Positions 1 through 7,693 of a stretch of DNA of 37,566 nucleotides are shown here, piece by piece. Every line of letters starts with the position of its first letter. The first letter of the stretch is position 1. This stretch comes from an uncultured Flavobacteriaceae bacterium (GTDB lineage: Bacteria > Bacteroidota > Bacteroidia > Flavobacteriales > Flavobacteriaceae), in NCBI GenBank assembly GCA_913048115.1, contig CAJWVI010000019.1:1-37566 (forward strand), read 5' to 3'. The notes under the pieces were generated by a model. It was given only the letters and a program-made list of their open reading frames with translations, had not been told where the DNA came from and did no database searches. The position numbers and the translations under genes are program-made.

Positions 1-114
1 ACAAAAGAAAAAAGACAACACACTAAAAACACACCATAGATATGTTTGTGTATAGGAGTATAGGTTTTAAATCTCTGAAAGAAAATAGTATTTTTCATTG
101 TGTATTTTTAGTCT

Positions 115-978
115 TTAATGATAGCTATTAAATATTTTACTAGCCTGGTTGTGTGCACTCTCAAAACTCATAGTGCGTATGTTATTATCTATATTTTGAA
201 CATTAAAATAGCTTAGCATTTTTTCTGTGGGCATGTTACCCGTAAGCACATCTTTTGCCATTGGGCAGCCACCAAAACCTTGTATAGCACCATCAAATCT
301 TCGGCACCCTGCTTTGTATGCAGCATCTATTTTTTCATGCCAAGCATTTGGTGTAGTATGGAGGTGAGCTCCAAACTCAATCTTTGGATATTTGGGTATT
401 AAATTTGAAAACAAGTAAGAAATAGTCTCTGGGCTTGAGGTTCCTACGGTATCACTTAATGACAAAATAGTAACACCCATTTCAGCAAGCTTTTCAGCCC
501 ATTGGCCAACAATTTCGACATTCCAAGGGTCACCGTAAGGATTACCAAAGCCCATAGAAAGATAGGTTACTACTTCTTTATTTTTGGCATTGGCCAGGGC
601 TAAAATTTCAGAAAGTGTATCAATAGACTGCGCAATGGTTTTATGTGTATTGCGCATTTGAAAATTTTCTGAAATAGAAAAAGGATACCCTAAATATTTT
701 ATTTCTGGGTGAGCTACTGCAGCCTCAGCGCCTCTTAAGTTAGCAACAATAGCTAATAACTTTGTTTGGGTAGTAGATAAGTCTAACTGCGATAAAACAG
801 CAGCTGTATCTGCCATTTGAGGAATGGCCTTTGGTGACACAAAACTACCAAAGTCAATGGTATCAAAGCCACAGCGCAGTAAGGATTGGATATATTGAAC
901 TTTTTGCTGGGTAGGAATCCAATCTTTAATTCCTTGCATGGCGTCTCTAGGACATTCTATAAGCTTCACGTGTTGCAT
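115..978 (-). CDS. Hydroxymethylglutaryl-CoA lyase
   Basis: Predicted cytosolic TIM-barrel lyase (HMGL-like family) splitting HMG-CoA into acetyl-CoA and acetoacetate, the last step of leucine catabolism. Visible signatures, numbered from the start chosen here: catalytic R11-D12 in ECPRDAMQG, metal-binding H205 and H207 in GAHLHTTP, the GFGGCPMA loop with catalytic C238, and N248. The 287-residue length is normal. The frame stays open to an ATG at 1038, but the family alignment begins at MQHVKLIEC (978), and a promoter-like box at 983-991 lies between the two, so 978 is the better start. It is divergent from the small secreted gene at 1089. Leucine dehydrogenase and an MCC-beta-like carboxylase elsewhere in the window act earlier in the same pathway. 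Confidence 0.9.
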   Translation of the reverse strand: MQHVKLIECPRDAMQGIKDWIPTQQKVQYIQSLLRCGFDTIDFGSFVSPKAIPQMADTAAVLSQLDLSTTQTKLLAIVANLRGAEAAVAHPEIKYLGYPFSISENFQMRNTHKTIAQSIDTLSEILALANAKNKEVVTYLSMGFGNPYGDPWNVEIVGQWAEKLAEMGVTILSLSDTVGTSSPETISYLFSNLIPKYPKIEFGAHLHTTPNAWHEKIDAAYKAGCRRFDGAIQGFGGCPMAKDVLTGNMPTEKMLSYFNVQNIDNNIRTMSFESAHNQASKIFNSYH

Positions 979-982
979 CTTC

Positions 983-991
983 GTAAAGATA
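983..991 (-). promoter_or_regulatory. Candidate -7 box abutting the HMG-CoA lyase start
   Basis: Reads TATCTTTAC on the minus strand, a near match to the Bacteroidota -7 consensus TAnnTTTG. It ends only 4 bases before the ATG at 978, so a transcript from it would be almost leaderless. No clear -33 TTG was seen. Confidence 0.4.
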
Positions 992-1062
992 TAAGGAAAA
1001 GTGTAGATAACGAAAAGTGTAGGATTACTTTTTATCATAAAAATACTTTGCTATTTTTTAAT

Positions 1063-1070
1063 TATATTTA
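1063..1070 (+). promoter_or_regulatory. Candidate -7 box of the small secreted gene
   Basis: TATATTTA followed by C, similar to other boxes in this window (TAnnTTTA/G). It lies 18 bases before the ATG at 1089, implying a leader of about 15 bases. The nearest upstream TTG (1048-1050) is only 12 bases away, short for the usual 17-23. Confidence 0.4.
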
Positions 1071-1088
1071 CCCAAAAGAAAAGAAACT

Positions 1089-1481
1089 ATGAAAACCCTT
1101 GTAAAACCAAGTCTTGTATTGTTAATGTTTGTTGCTATTTGTTTACTTCCTACTCAAATGTTGGCGCAATTAAACGCAGATGCTTCACCAAAATTTTCAA
1201 TTAATATTGAAATAAAAGGCAGCGACACAACTTTAAGCTGCAATCAAGGGTGTACTTGGAAAAAAATCACACTAAGAGATCAAAGCACAACAGTAGACGA
1301 AAATGGAATTGTAAACCCAAATGACGCAAGTGGTGACAAAGGTTTTTCATTTAATGCTCAAAAAAATACTAGAGGAATTAGCATAAAGAGCCTAAAGGGA
1401 ACTCAATGGAAAGAGCCTATTGAAATTACATGCCAGAGCTCGTGTAAACTTGTACTCAACGAGTTTGGGCTGGCGCAATAA
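1089..1481 (+). CDS. Small secreted protein of unknown function with two C-x3-C pairs
   Basis: I do not recognise this 130-residue protein. It has a Sec signal peptide (residues 1 to about 27, hydrophobic core SLVLLMFVAICLL, cleavage after MLAQ), so the mature form of about 103 residues should be periplasmic or secreted. The mature part has exactly four cysteines in two C-x3-C pairs (C51/C55 and C115/C119), each in a polar, beta-rich setting, suggesting two disulfides or a metal site. There is no lipobox and no T9SS tail. The gene is divergent from HMG-CoA lyase and convergent with the LysE gene, with two bases between the stops. The signal peptide and upstream promoter-like box argue that it is real. 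Confidence 0.75.
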   Translation: MKTLVKPSLVLLMFVAICLLPTQMLAQLNADASPKFSINIEIKGSDTTLSCNQGCTWKKITLRDQSTTVDENGIVNPNDASGDKGFSFNAQKNTRGISIKSLKGTQWKEPIEITCQSSCKLVLNEFGLAQ

Positions 1482-1483
1482 GA

Positions 1484-2098
1484 TTAGGGTATTAAAATAA
1501 ACATTGCAATTCCTAAAAACACGAAAATCTGCAACCACTTTAAGAGTATTCCTGTGTTTTTATTGTTTTTAAGAAAAACAGAAACACTTCCTGCAAGCAA
1601 AGAAAATATTCCAAAAACAATAAAGCTTACCACCATAAAAGTAAGCCCTAGAATATAAAATTGACGTATAGTATCTGTCTCTGGCTGCCATAAAAACGCT
1701 GGAAAAAAAGCTAAAAAGAAAATCATAACTTTAGGGTTTAACAAGTTCATTATAACTCCTTGTTTAAATAATTGCATGTAGCTTTTCTTTGGAGCGTTTT
1801 CTATAAATTCCAAAGATGCATCACTCTTAAAGATCTTGTAAGCTAGGTATAACAAATACAATGCTCCTAGTACCTTAATACCGTAAAATAGTGTTTCGTT
1901 TGTGGTAATAATAGCAGACAAACCAAAAGCTAGTAGTGTTGTGTGCACAATACAACCGCTTATTAGACCTGCCGTTGTAGCCAAACCACTTTTGCTTCCA
2001 TTTGCTAGAGACTGAGTTAAAACATACATATTATCTGGCCCAGGACTCAATGCCAAAATACACGTAGCAACAACAAACGAAAGAAGGGTTTCTATCAT
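1484..2098 (-). CDS. LysE/RhtB family amino-acid exporter
   Basis: Inner-membrane translocator of 204 residues with about six hydrophobic segments. It has the family signature SPGPDNMYV near residues 18-26, directly after the first membrane helix, and the NLLNPKVMIFFLAF motif in the middle. Members export amino acids or derivatives such as lysine, threonine or homoserine; the substrate cannot be read from the sequence. The start lies 12 bases after the pyrD stop on the same strand, so the two are probably co-transcribed, although no functional link to pyrimidine synthesis is obvious. Confidence 0.85.
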   Translation of the reverse strand: MIETLLSFVVATCILALSPGPDNMYVLTQSLANGSKSGLATTAGLISGCIVHTTLLAFGLSAIITTNETLFYGIKVLGALYLLYLAYKIFKSDASLEFIENAPKKSYMQLFKQGVIMNLLNPKVMIFFLAFFPAFLWQPETDTIRQFYILGLTFMVVSFIVFGIFSLLAGSVSVFLKNNKNTGILLKWLQIFVFLGIAMFILIP

Positions 2099-2110
2099 TT
2101 TTTTTAATTG

Positions 2111-3145
2111 TTATGCTGTTTGAGAAACAATAGCCTTATTAATGTTCTTTATTAAACGAGGCCCTTCATATATAAAGCCAGTATAAATTTGTATCAAATC
2201 TGCACCTGCATTTATTTTCTCTAATGCATCTTTTGCAGAATGAATACCTCCTACTCCAATAATTGGAAATGCTTTATTACTTTTTTGAGACAAATAGCCA
2301 ATAACAGCAGTGCTTTTATCCTTAATAGGTTGACCACTTAAACCACCATTTCCAATTTCTTGAGATCTCTCTTGAGAAATAGAAAGACCTGTTCTATCTG
2401 TAGAGGTATTACTTGCAATAACACCATCTAGTTTTGTTTGAATAACAAGAGCTACAATTTCGTCTAGTTGACTGTGGTTTAAATCTGGAGCTATTTTAAG
2501 TAAGATAGGTTTTTGCGTGTTAAATGTTTTATTTGCTTTTTGCACAGCGCCAATTAATTCTTCAAGATAATCTTTGTCATTTAACTTGGCGTGACTGGCC
2601 ACATTTGGGCAACTTACATTGAGCACAAAATAATCTACATACGGGTGTAATGCATTAAAGCAAGTCAGATAATCTTGGGTGTAGTTTTCTGGAAGAGTTT
2701 GGGTGTTTTTACCTATGTTACCTCCTATTATAAGCTTTCCTTTATTTTTTTTAAGCTGTCTTATTGCTGCCTCAAGACCATCGTTATTAAAACCCATTCT
2801 GTTTATGATCCCTTTATCGTCTTTGAGACGAAAAAGTCTTTTTTTAGGATTTCCAACCTGTCCTAAAGGGGTTGTAGTGCCAACTTCTATAAAGCCAAAA
2901 CCAAAATTTGCTAACTCGTTATATAAAACAGCATTTTTATCAAATCCAGCAGCAAGTCCCACAGGGTTTGAAAATTTAATTCCAAATACTTCGCGCTCTA
3001 AGCTGGGGTGTTTGATTTGATAAAGTGCTCTAAACAACCCTCCAAAACCTAGGCAGTGTACTATTTTTATTAATGAAAAAGTAATGTAGTGTACCTTTTC
3101 GGGATCAAAACTAAAAAGTATCGGGCGTAGGAGCGTTTTATACAT
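2111..3145 (-). CDS. pyrD: Dihydroorotate dehydrogenase, class 2-like (quinone-dependent)
   Basis: Oxidises dihydroorotate to orotate in pyrimidine synthesis, passing electrons from FMN to membrane quinone, here presumably menaquinone. Class 2 traits are the N-terminal membrane-associating segment ([16 protein letters not shown]), AAGFDKN (residues 65-71), NRMGFNN (115-121) and the C-terminal [10 protein letters not shown] segment. The loop holding the catalytic base reads N176-V-S-C179-P-N181; class 2 enzymes such as E. coli PyrD have Ser at the position of C179, and Cys there is typical of class 1. The start at 3145 (344 residues) fits the family and lies just after a promoter-like box. The frame extends to 3184, but that codon would be upstream of the predicted transcript start. 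Confidence 0.92.
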   Translation of the reverse strand: MYKTLLRPILFSFDPEKVHYITFSLIKIVHCLGFGGLFRALYQIKHPSLEREVFGIKFSNPVGLAAGFDKNAVLYNELANFGFGFIEVGTTTPLGQVGNPKKRLFRLKDDKGIINRMGFNNDGLEAAIRQLKKNKGKLIIGGNIGKNTQTLPENYTQDYLTCFNALHPYVDYFVLNVSCPNVASHAKLNDKDYLEELIGAVQKANKTFNTQKPILLKIAPDLNHSQLDEIVALVIQTKLDGVIASNTSTDRTGLSISQERSQEIGNGGLSGQPIKDKSTAVIGYLSQKSNKAFPIIGVGGIHSAKDALEKINAGADLIQIYTGFIYEGPRLIKNINKAIVSQTA

Positions 3146-3162
3146 AGGATTAAATGTTGATG

Positions 3163-3170
3163 CAAAAATA
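3163..3170 (-). promoter_or_regulatory. Candidate -7 box of pyrD
   Basis: Reads TATTTTTG on the minus strand, an exact TAnnTTTG match 17 bases upstream of the ATG at 3145. It supports the shorter pyrD start. No -33 TTG at the usual spacing. Confidence 0.5.
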
Positions 3171-3206
3171 AGATTTAAAGTCAATACTACTTATAGTGAA
3201 TATGTT

Positions 3207-3214
3207 TATTTTTA
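3207..3214 (+). promoter_or_regulatory. Candidate -7 box of pepT
   Basis: TATTTTTA followed by CC. Transcription would begin around 3218, so the ATG at 3218 would be at or before the 5' end, while the ATG at 3260 would have a leader of about 40 bases. No -33 TTG seen. Confidence 0.4.
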
Positions 3215-3259
3215 CCAATGAGCTTAATTAAAAATATTACAGAAGAAACAGCACATATT

Positions 3260-4498
3260 ATGATAGATAAACAGCACCTTATTAAAAGGTTTATAGGGTA
3301 CGTAAGCGTTGATACAGAAAGTGATCCAACAAGCGACACCACTCCAAGTACTGCCAAACAATGGGATCTCGCCAATGCCTTGGTTGAAGAATTAAAACAC
3401 ATAGGGCTAGAAGATGTTACCATCGATGACAATGCATACATCATGGCTACATTGCCAAGTAATGTGCCCCATGAAGTACCAACTATTGGTTTTATATCAC
3501 ATTTTGACACTACTCCAGATTTTACTGGAAAAGATGTAAAACCTCAAATTATAGAAAATTATGACGGAAAAGATATTGTTTTAAATGCTGAACAAAACAT
3601 CATTTTATCTCCCTCTTATTTTGAGGATTTATTACTCTATAAAGGGCAAACACTTATTACCACAGACGGAACAACATTATTAGGTGCAGATGACAAAGCT
3701 GGTATTACTGAAATTGTTAGTGCTATGGAATACTTAGTGCAACATCCAGAAATCAAACATGGAAAGATTAGAATTGGATTTACACCAGATGAAGAAATTG
3801 GTCGTGGTGCCCACAAATTTGATGTAGAGAAATTTGGAGCAGCGTGGGCCTACACCATGGATGGAAGTCAAGTTGGAGAACTAGAGTATGAAAACTTTAA
3901 TGCTGCAGGCGCTTTAATTACTATTAAAGGAAAAATTGTGCATCCAGGGTATGCCAAAGGAAAAATGGTAAATAGCATGTATATTGCTACAGACTATATC
4001 AATTCATTACCAAGAATAGAAACACCAGAACATACAGAAGGCCGCCAAGGATTTTTTCATTTGTATAGCGTAACTGGAGAGGTAGACAACACACAATTAC
4101 AGTATATTATAAGAGATCATGATAAAGAGCATTTTGAGGCTAGAAAAGAAATGATGCTCAAACTCGCCGATGAGCTAAACTCACAATTAGGAGAAGCATG
4201 TATTTCTGTAGAAATTAAAGACCAATACTTTAACATGTGCGAGAAGATAACACCTGTTATGCACATTGTAGATTTGGCAGAAAAAGCAATGGAACAGGCA
4301 GGTATTAAACCTTTAATAAAACCTATTCGCGGAGGTACAGATGGATCTCAGCTAAGTTTTATGGGGCTTCCATGCCCTAATATATTTGCTGGCGGGCATA
4401 ACTTTCATGGTAGGTTTGAGTACGTACCGGTAGAAAGCATTCAAAAAGCTATTGAAGTAATTATAAATATAGTTCAGTTAGTTGGAGAGAAGAAATAG
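3260..4498 (+). CDS. pepT: Peptidase T (tripeptide aminopeptidase)
   Basis: M20-family di-zinc aminopeptidase, cytosolic, removing the N-terminal residue of tripeptides. Zinc and catalytic motifs are visible: H81-x-D83 in [11 protein letters not shown]144 in [10 protein letters not shown]178-E179 in [10 protein letters not shown]201 in [10 protein letters not shown], and a C-terminal His in [12 protein letters not shown]. The 412 residues match E. coli PepT, whose N-terminus aligns with [11 protein letters not shown], so I start at 3260. The frame also has an ATG at 3218 (426 residues), which would be used only if the mRNA were leaderless. It is divergent from pyrD and ends just before a strong bidirectional terminator. 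Confidence 0.92.
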   Translation: MIDKQHLIKRFIGYVSVDTESDPTSDTTPSTAKQWDLANALVEELKHIGLEDVTIDDNAYIMATLPSNVPHEVPTIGFISHFDTTPDFTGKDVKPQIIENYDGKDIVLNAEQNIILSPSYFEDLLLYKGQTLITTDGTTLLGADDKAGITEIVSAMEYLVQHPEIKHGKIRIGFTPDEEIGRGAHKFDVEKFGAAWAYTMDGSQVGELEYENFNAAGALITIKGKIVHPGYAKGKMVNSMYIATDYINSLPRIETPEHTEGRQGFFHLYSVTGEVDNTQLQYIIRDHDKEHFEARKEMMLKLADELNSQLGEACISVEIKDQYFNMCEKITPVMHIVDLAEKAMEQAGIKPLIKPIRGGTDGSQLSFMGLPCPNIFAGGHNFHGRFEYVPVESIQKAIEVIINIVQLVGEKK

Positions 4499-4530
4499 AA
4501 ACAAGAAACCTCAACAACAGTAATAAACAT

Positions 4531-4566
4531 AAAAAAACCTCTAGTATTAAAACTAGAGGTTTTTTA
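4531..4566. terminator. Bidirectional rho-independent terminator between pepT and yajC
   Basis: Perfect 9-bp stem ACCTCTAGT (4537-4545) with ACTAGAGGT (4552-4560), a six-base loop, and A/T runs of at least five on both sides that extend the stem. It suits termination of pepT on + and of the nusB operon on -. Confidence 0.88.
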
Positions 4567-4587
4567 ATAACATGTTTTAAACGTGTA

Positions 4588-4875
4588 TTATTTCTTGGCT
4601 ACTGAAGCATTTAATTTCTCACTAATCTCCATAGATAGTGCAGAACGTTCAAACTTCACTTTACCAGCACCTGTCTCAATTACACATGTACCATCGTCAT
4701 TAAGACTTAGTAACTTACCGTGCATACCGCTTTTAGTGACTACTTTATCGCCAGCTTTAAGTGCTTCTAGGTACTTTTTTTCTTTCTTTTGTTTTTGCAT
4801 TCCTGGACGTATTAAAAAGAAATACATCACAACAAATAACAAAAGCAAGGGTAGCATACTGCTTATATCTTCCAT
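4588..4875 (-). CDS. yajC: Preprotein translocase subunit YajC
   Basis: A 95-residue single-span inner-membrane protein that associates with SecDF in the Sec translocase. The N-terminal membrane helix (LLLLFVVMYFFLI) is followed by the conserved RPGMQKQKKEKK segment, then KAGDKVVTKSGMHGKLLSLND and a short beta-rich cytosolic domain, as in the family. It is the last gene of the operon nusB, DUF1573 lipoprotein, yajC, with 19 bases to its upstream neighbour, and is followed by the terminator at 4531-4566. Confidence 0.93.
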   Translation of the reverse strand: MEDISSMLPLLLLFVVMYFFLIRPGMQKQKKEKKYLEALKAGDKVVTKSGMHGKLLSLNDDGTCVIETGAGKVKFERSALSMEISEKLNASVAKK

Positions 4876-4894
4876 AATAATAAATTTGTATATA

Positions 4895-5368
4895 TTACTT
4901 AGATAGACCTACTGCTGGGGCACCATCCTTAGGATTCACAAATGCTTTAATCAATAAAGTTTCTTTTCCTGCTTGTGTGTTTGCAGTAATAGTTACTGTT
5001 TTGCTTACTTGGTTTTTCCCACTACCATTAAATTTCACTAACAACTCACCTGTCTCTCCTGGAGCAACTGGATCTTTAGTAAATGTAGGTACTGTACATC
5101 CACAACTACTTTTTGCATTAACAATAACTAAATTACTATTTCCAGTATTTGTGTATGTGAAAATGTGCTCTACTGCTGTTCCTTGAGTAATGGCTCCAAA
5201 ATCAAATTGTTTTTCATCAAAAGACATTACTGGAAACTCACTAGCTTTAGAATCTCTGTCTGCTGCTTTAGTAACATTAGTTTGAGTTACGCTATCTGCT
5301 GCGTTTTGTTTGCAAGATGTAAAGGCTAATAAAGCGATTACTGCTACTGCTAAAATTGAATTTTTCAT
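4895..5368 (-). CDS. DUF1573 domain lipoprotein
   Basis: A 157-residue exported protein. A lipoprotein-type signal (hydrophobic stretch ILAVAVIALLAF then TSC, Cys19) is followed by a polar linker and one DUF1573 domain, an Ig-like beta sandwich with the hallmark SSCGCTVP motif and a PGETGELLVKF strand. The biochemical role of the family is unknown; proteins of this type are very common in Bacteroidota, often beside yajC and nusB, as here. It lies 54 bases downstream of nusB and 19 bases upstream of yajC and is presumably co-transcribed with both. Confidence 0.88.
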   Translation of the reverse strand: MKNSILAVAVIALLAFTSCKQNAADSVTQTNVTKAADRDSKASEFPVMSFDEKQFDFGAITQGTAVEHIFTYTNTGNSNLVIVNAKSSCGCTVPTFTKDPVAPGETGELLVKFNGSGKNQVSKTVTITANTQAGKETLLIKAFVNPKDGAPAVGLSK

Positions 5369-5422
5369 AGTATATATTTTTTTTTAATTTTAAGTCTGGC
5401 TAAATTAAGTATTTTTTAGAAA

Positions 5423-6367
5423 CTAGCGAAGTCCACGCCCAATTTTATTCAACTTTTTGGAGGTCTCAAATTCTTTTACAAGTTTATCTAAAATACCATT
5501 AATAAAGATACTACTTTTAGGGGTAGAGTATTCTTTTGCTATTTCTAAGTACTCATTTATAGTAGCACGAACAGGAATAGATGGGAAATGTAAAAATTCT
5601 GAAATTCCCATTTTCAGGATAATCATATCCATTTCGGCAATACGTTCTTGATCCCAATTTGGTGTTTTACCTTCAATTTCTGCACCTAAAGCAGTATCAT
5701 TGAGAATCACTTTACGAAATAGCTGCTTTGCATACTCTTTATCATCCTCATTCTTGTAGAGTTCAGGCAATAAGAGGGTGCGTACGTTTTTCTCTGTGAT
5801 TTTAGCCAACATTTTAGACATCGCTGTATTGACAATTGGAAAATCATCTATCCAGGTAAGTCTCTTGTCCTCTAGGTATTCGTAATACTTATCGTTAGGG
5901 GCTACAACTTTCTTAAAAAGACCTACCAAAAAGTCTTGGTCTTCTTTAAAACTAGTGTTGGTTTTTTGAATATATTCTTTATAGAAGTCTTGCGCTCTTA
6001 ATTCTTTTAATAGAATGGTAACATACTCTCCATCGAGTTTCCAGTAGTTAAGTTTTTTGTTTTCAATATAATTAGCAAGGTCTTCATGCTGCTCTATTAA
6101 ATCAAGTACTTTATTGTCTAAAAAAGTGGTGCTAAAATTCTTTTCTTCACTCGTTGCTAAATGTTTTTGCTGTGATGTTACTAAGAATTTTCTATCTGCA
6201 TTTCGCATCTCTATGAGTAACTGAAGAGACAAAGCATATAAATCTAGCATTTGATCAATACTGTAAAATAAAAACTTTTCTTGCTTTTCAAGATCCGGGT
6301 TATTGCTTTGGCGCAGTGCATAAACAGATTGCAAAACCTTTACCCTTATATGTCTTCGTGTTAGCAT
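5423..6367 (-). CDS. nusB: Transcription antitermination factor NusB (long Bacteroidota form)
   Basis: RNA-binding factor that pairs with NusE (ribosomal protein S10) on boxA for antitermination of rRNA operons. At 314 residues it is about twice the E. coli length. The N-terminus opens like other NusB proteins (MLTRRHIRVKVLQSVYAL), a lysine- and glutamate-rich helical region follows, and the recognisable NusB core is in the last third (NWDQERIAEMDMIILKMGISEFL, FPSIPVRATINEYLEIAKEYS, FINGILDKL). This long architecture is usual in Flavobacteriia. It is the first gene of the operon leading into the DUF1573 lipoprotein and yajC, with a candidate promoter at 6454-6461. Confidence 0.9.
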   Translation of the reverse strand: MLTRRHIRVKVLQSVYALRQSNNPDLEKQEKFLFYSIDQMLDLYALSLQLLIEMRNADRKFLVTSQQKHLATSEEKNFSTTFLDNKVLDLIEQHEDLANYIENKKLNYWKLDGEYVTILLKELRAQDFYKEYIQKTNTSFKEDQDFLVGLFKKVVAPNDKYYEYLEDKRLTWIDDFPIVNTAMSKMLAKITEKNVRTLLLPELYKNEDDKEYAKQLFRKVILNDTALGAEIEGKTPNWDQERIAEMDMIILKMGISEFLHFPSIPVRATINEYLEIAKEYSTPKSSIFINGILDKLVKEFETSKKLNKIGRGLR

Positions 6368-6453
6368 AGTATAAAAGAACTTAAATAGTGATTGATATAA
6401 AAATTTCTAAGTGTAGAGATGTTTAAAAACCCTACTCCCACTTTAGAGTGATG

Positions 6454-6461
6454 CAAAGATA
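6454..6461 (-). promoter_or_regulatory. Candidate -7 box of the nusB operon
   Basis: Reads TATCTTTG followed by CA on the minus strand, an exact TAnnTTTG match. It implies a leader of about 80 bases, longer than for most genes here. No -33 TTG in range. Confidence 0.5.
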
Positions 6462-6479
6462 ATGCTTTAAAAAAACTGT

Positions 6480-7580
6480 TTAAGCTTTTTCTGCTTTTCT
6501 TGCGTCAATTCTTGCTTGTGCAATATTTAAGGCCGCTTGATGGGTTGTAATGCCCTCTAGCTCAGCCTTATTTAAAATTTCCAAGGTTGTGGTATAGATA
6601 TTTTCTGTTTTACGAATAATTTCTTGCTTTCCATAGTTTTCTAATTCAGCATAGACATTAATTATACCTCCAGCATTGATTAAAAAATCTGGGGCGTACA
6701 CAATTCCTTTTTCCCTAAGTATTGTTGCATGCCTATTCTCATCAGCTAGTTGGTTGTTTGCTGCACCCGCAATAACTTTAGCTTTTAATTGGTGTACTGT
6801 TGCATCATTCAAAGTAGCACCCAGCGCACAAGGCGCATAAATATCCATTTGCTCTGCGTAAAGATTGGTTCCTGTATATATCTCTACACTATATTTATCA
6901 CGAACTTCTTCTAAGCGTGCTTGGTTGATATCACTGATAAACACTTTAGCACCCTCATTACTGAGGTGTTCTACCAAAGCCTCTCCTACATTACCAATTC
7001 CTTGAACATAGACAACTCTACCTTCTAAATCATCATTTCCAAAGGCATACTTTGCAGAGGCTTTCATGCCCATAAAAGTACCATATGCTGTGATAGGTGA
7101 AGGATTTCCAGCGCCCCCTTTTTCTTTACTAATTCCAGTAACATATGGTGTTACAGTTCTTACTAAATCCATATCACTTGTAGCCATCCCAACATCTTCT
7201 GCAGTTATGTATCTGCCCCCTAGGCTATGAACAAACTCACCAAACTTTAACATCAATTCTGGGGTCTTCTGTGTTTTGGCATCTCCCATAATAACGGCTT
7301 TACCTCCACCCAAATTTAATCCAGTAATTGCAGACTTAAATGACATACCACGAGACAGTCGCAAAACATCATTTAATGCTTCTTGTTCGCTGCCATATTG
7401 CCACATCCTTGTACCTCCTAATGCAGGTCCTAAGGTCGTGTCATGAATACCAATTATTGCTTTTAATCCTGTATCTTTGTCATTGCAAAAAACAATTTGC
7501 TCATGGTCTTGAAAAGATAATTGGCCAAAAACTGGATCCATTTTTTTAATGTCTTTTGTCGAAATAACTTCTGTGTTCAT
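6480..7580 (-). CDS. Leucine dehydrogenase (Glu/Leu/Phe/Val dehydrogenase family)
   Basis: NAD-dependent oxidative deamination of branched-chain amino acids, mainly leucine, to 2-oxo acids. The 366 residues match characterised leucine dehydrogenases (about 364). Visible: K82 in MSFKSAITG, the glycine-rich LGGGKAVI loop with K94, the ITAEDVG segment near residue 127, and the Rossmann fingerprint G194-I-G-N-V-G199. A glutamate dehydrogenase would be 420-450 residues. It has its own promoter and is divergent from the ABC exporter. With the carboxylase at 26462 and the HMG-CoA lyase at 115 it supports a leucine degradation route. Confidence 0.88.
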   Translation of the reverse strand: MNTEVISTKDIKKMDPVFGQLSFQDHEQIVFCNDKDTGLKAIIGIHDTTLGPALGGTRMWQYGSEQEALNDVLRLSRGMSFKSAITGLNLGGGKAVIMGDAKTQKTPELMLKFGEFVHSLGGRYITAEDVGMATSDMDLVRTVTPYVTGISKEKGGAGNPSPITAYGTFMGMKASAKYAFGNDDLEGRVVYVQGIGNVGEALVEHLSNEGAKVFISDINQARLEEVRDKYSVEIYTGTNLYAEQMDIYAPCALGATLNDATVHQLKAKVIAGAANNQLADENRHATILREKGIVYAPDFLINAGGIINVYAELENYGKQEIIRKTENIYTTTLEILNKAELEGITTHQAALNIAQARIDARKAEKA

Positions 7581-7613
7581 AGTTTTATTTTTTCAAATCC
7601 TTAAAAAGGAATA

Positions 7614-7644
7614 CAAAAATAGCATATTACTGTTCATATATCAA
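7614..7644 (-). promoter_or_regulatory. Promoter of leucine dehydrogenase
   Basis: Minus strand: TTG (7642-7644), a 20-base spacer, then TATTTTTG (7614-7621), matching the Bacteroidota -33/-7 consensus in sequence and spacing. The predicted leader is about 30 bases. Confidence 0.65.
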
Positions 7645-7693
7645 AGACATTCCTACTAAAATGCGAATTTGCTAACAAACCCCCTTGCACTAC

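Noticed and set aside
1-114. A gene or terminator at the left edge
   Set aside because: The first 114 bases are AT-rich, with no coding frame and no convincing hairpin after the HMG-CoA lyase stop.
886-1092. 68-codon open frame on + across the HMG-CoA lyase 5' end
   Set aside because: It overlaps the real lyase start and upstream region antisense, has no domain or signal peptide, and is composed like a chance frame.
3218-3259. N-terminal extension of pepT from the ATG at 3218
   Set aside because: The family N-terminus aligns at 3260, and a promoter-like box ends at 3214, so the extension is probably untranslated unless the mRNA is leaderless.
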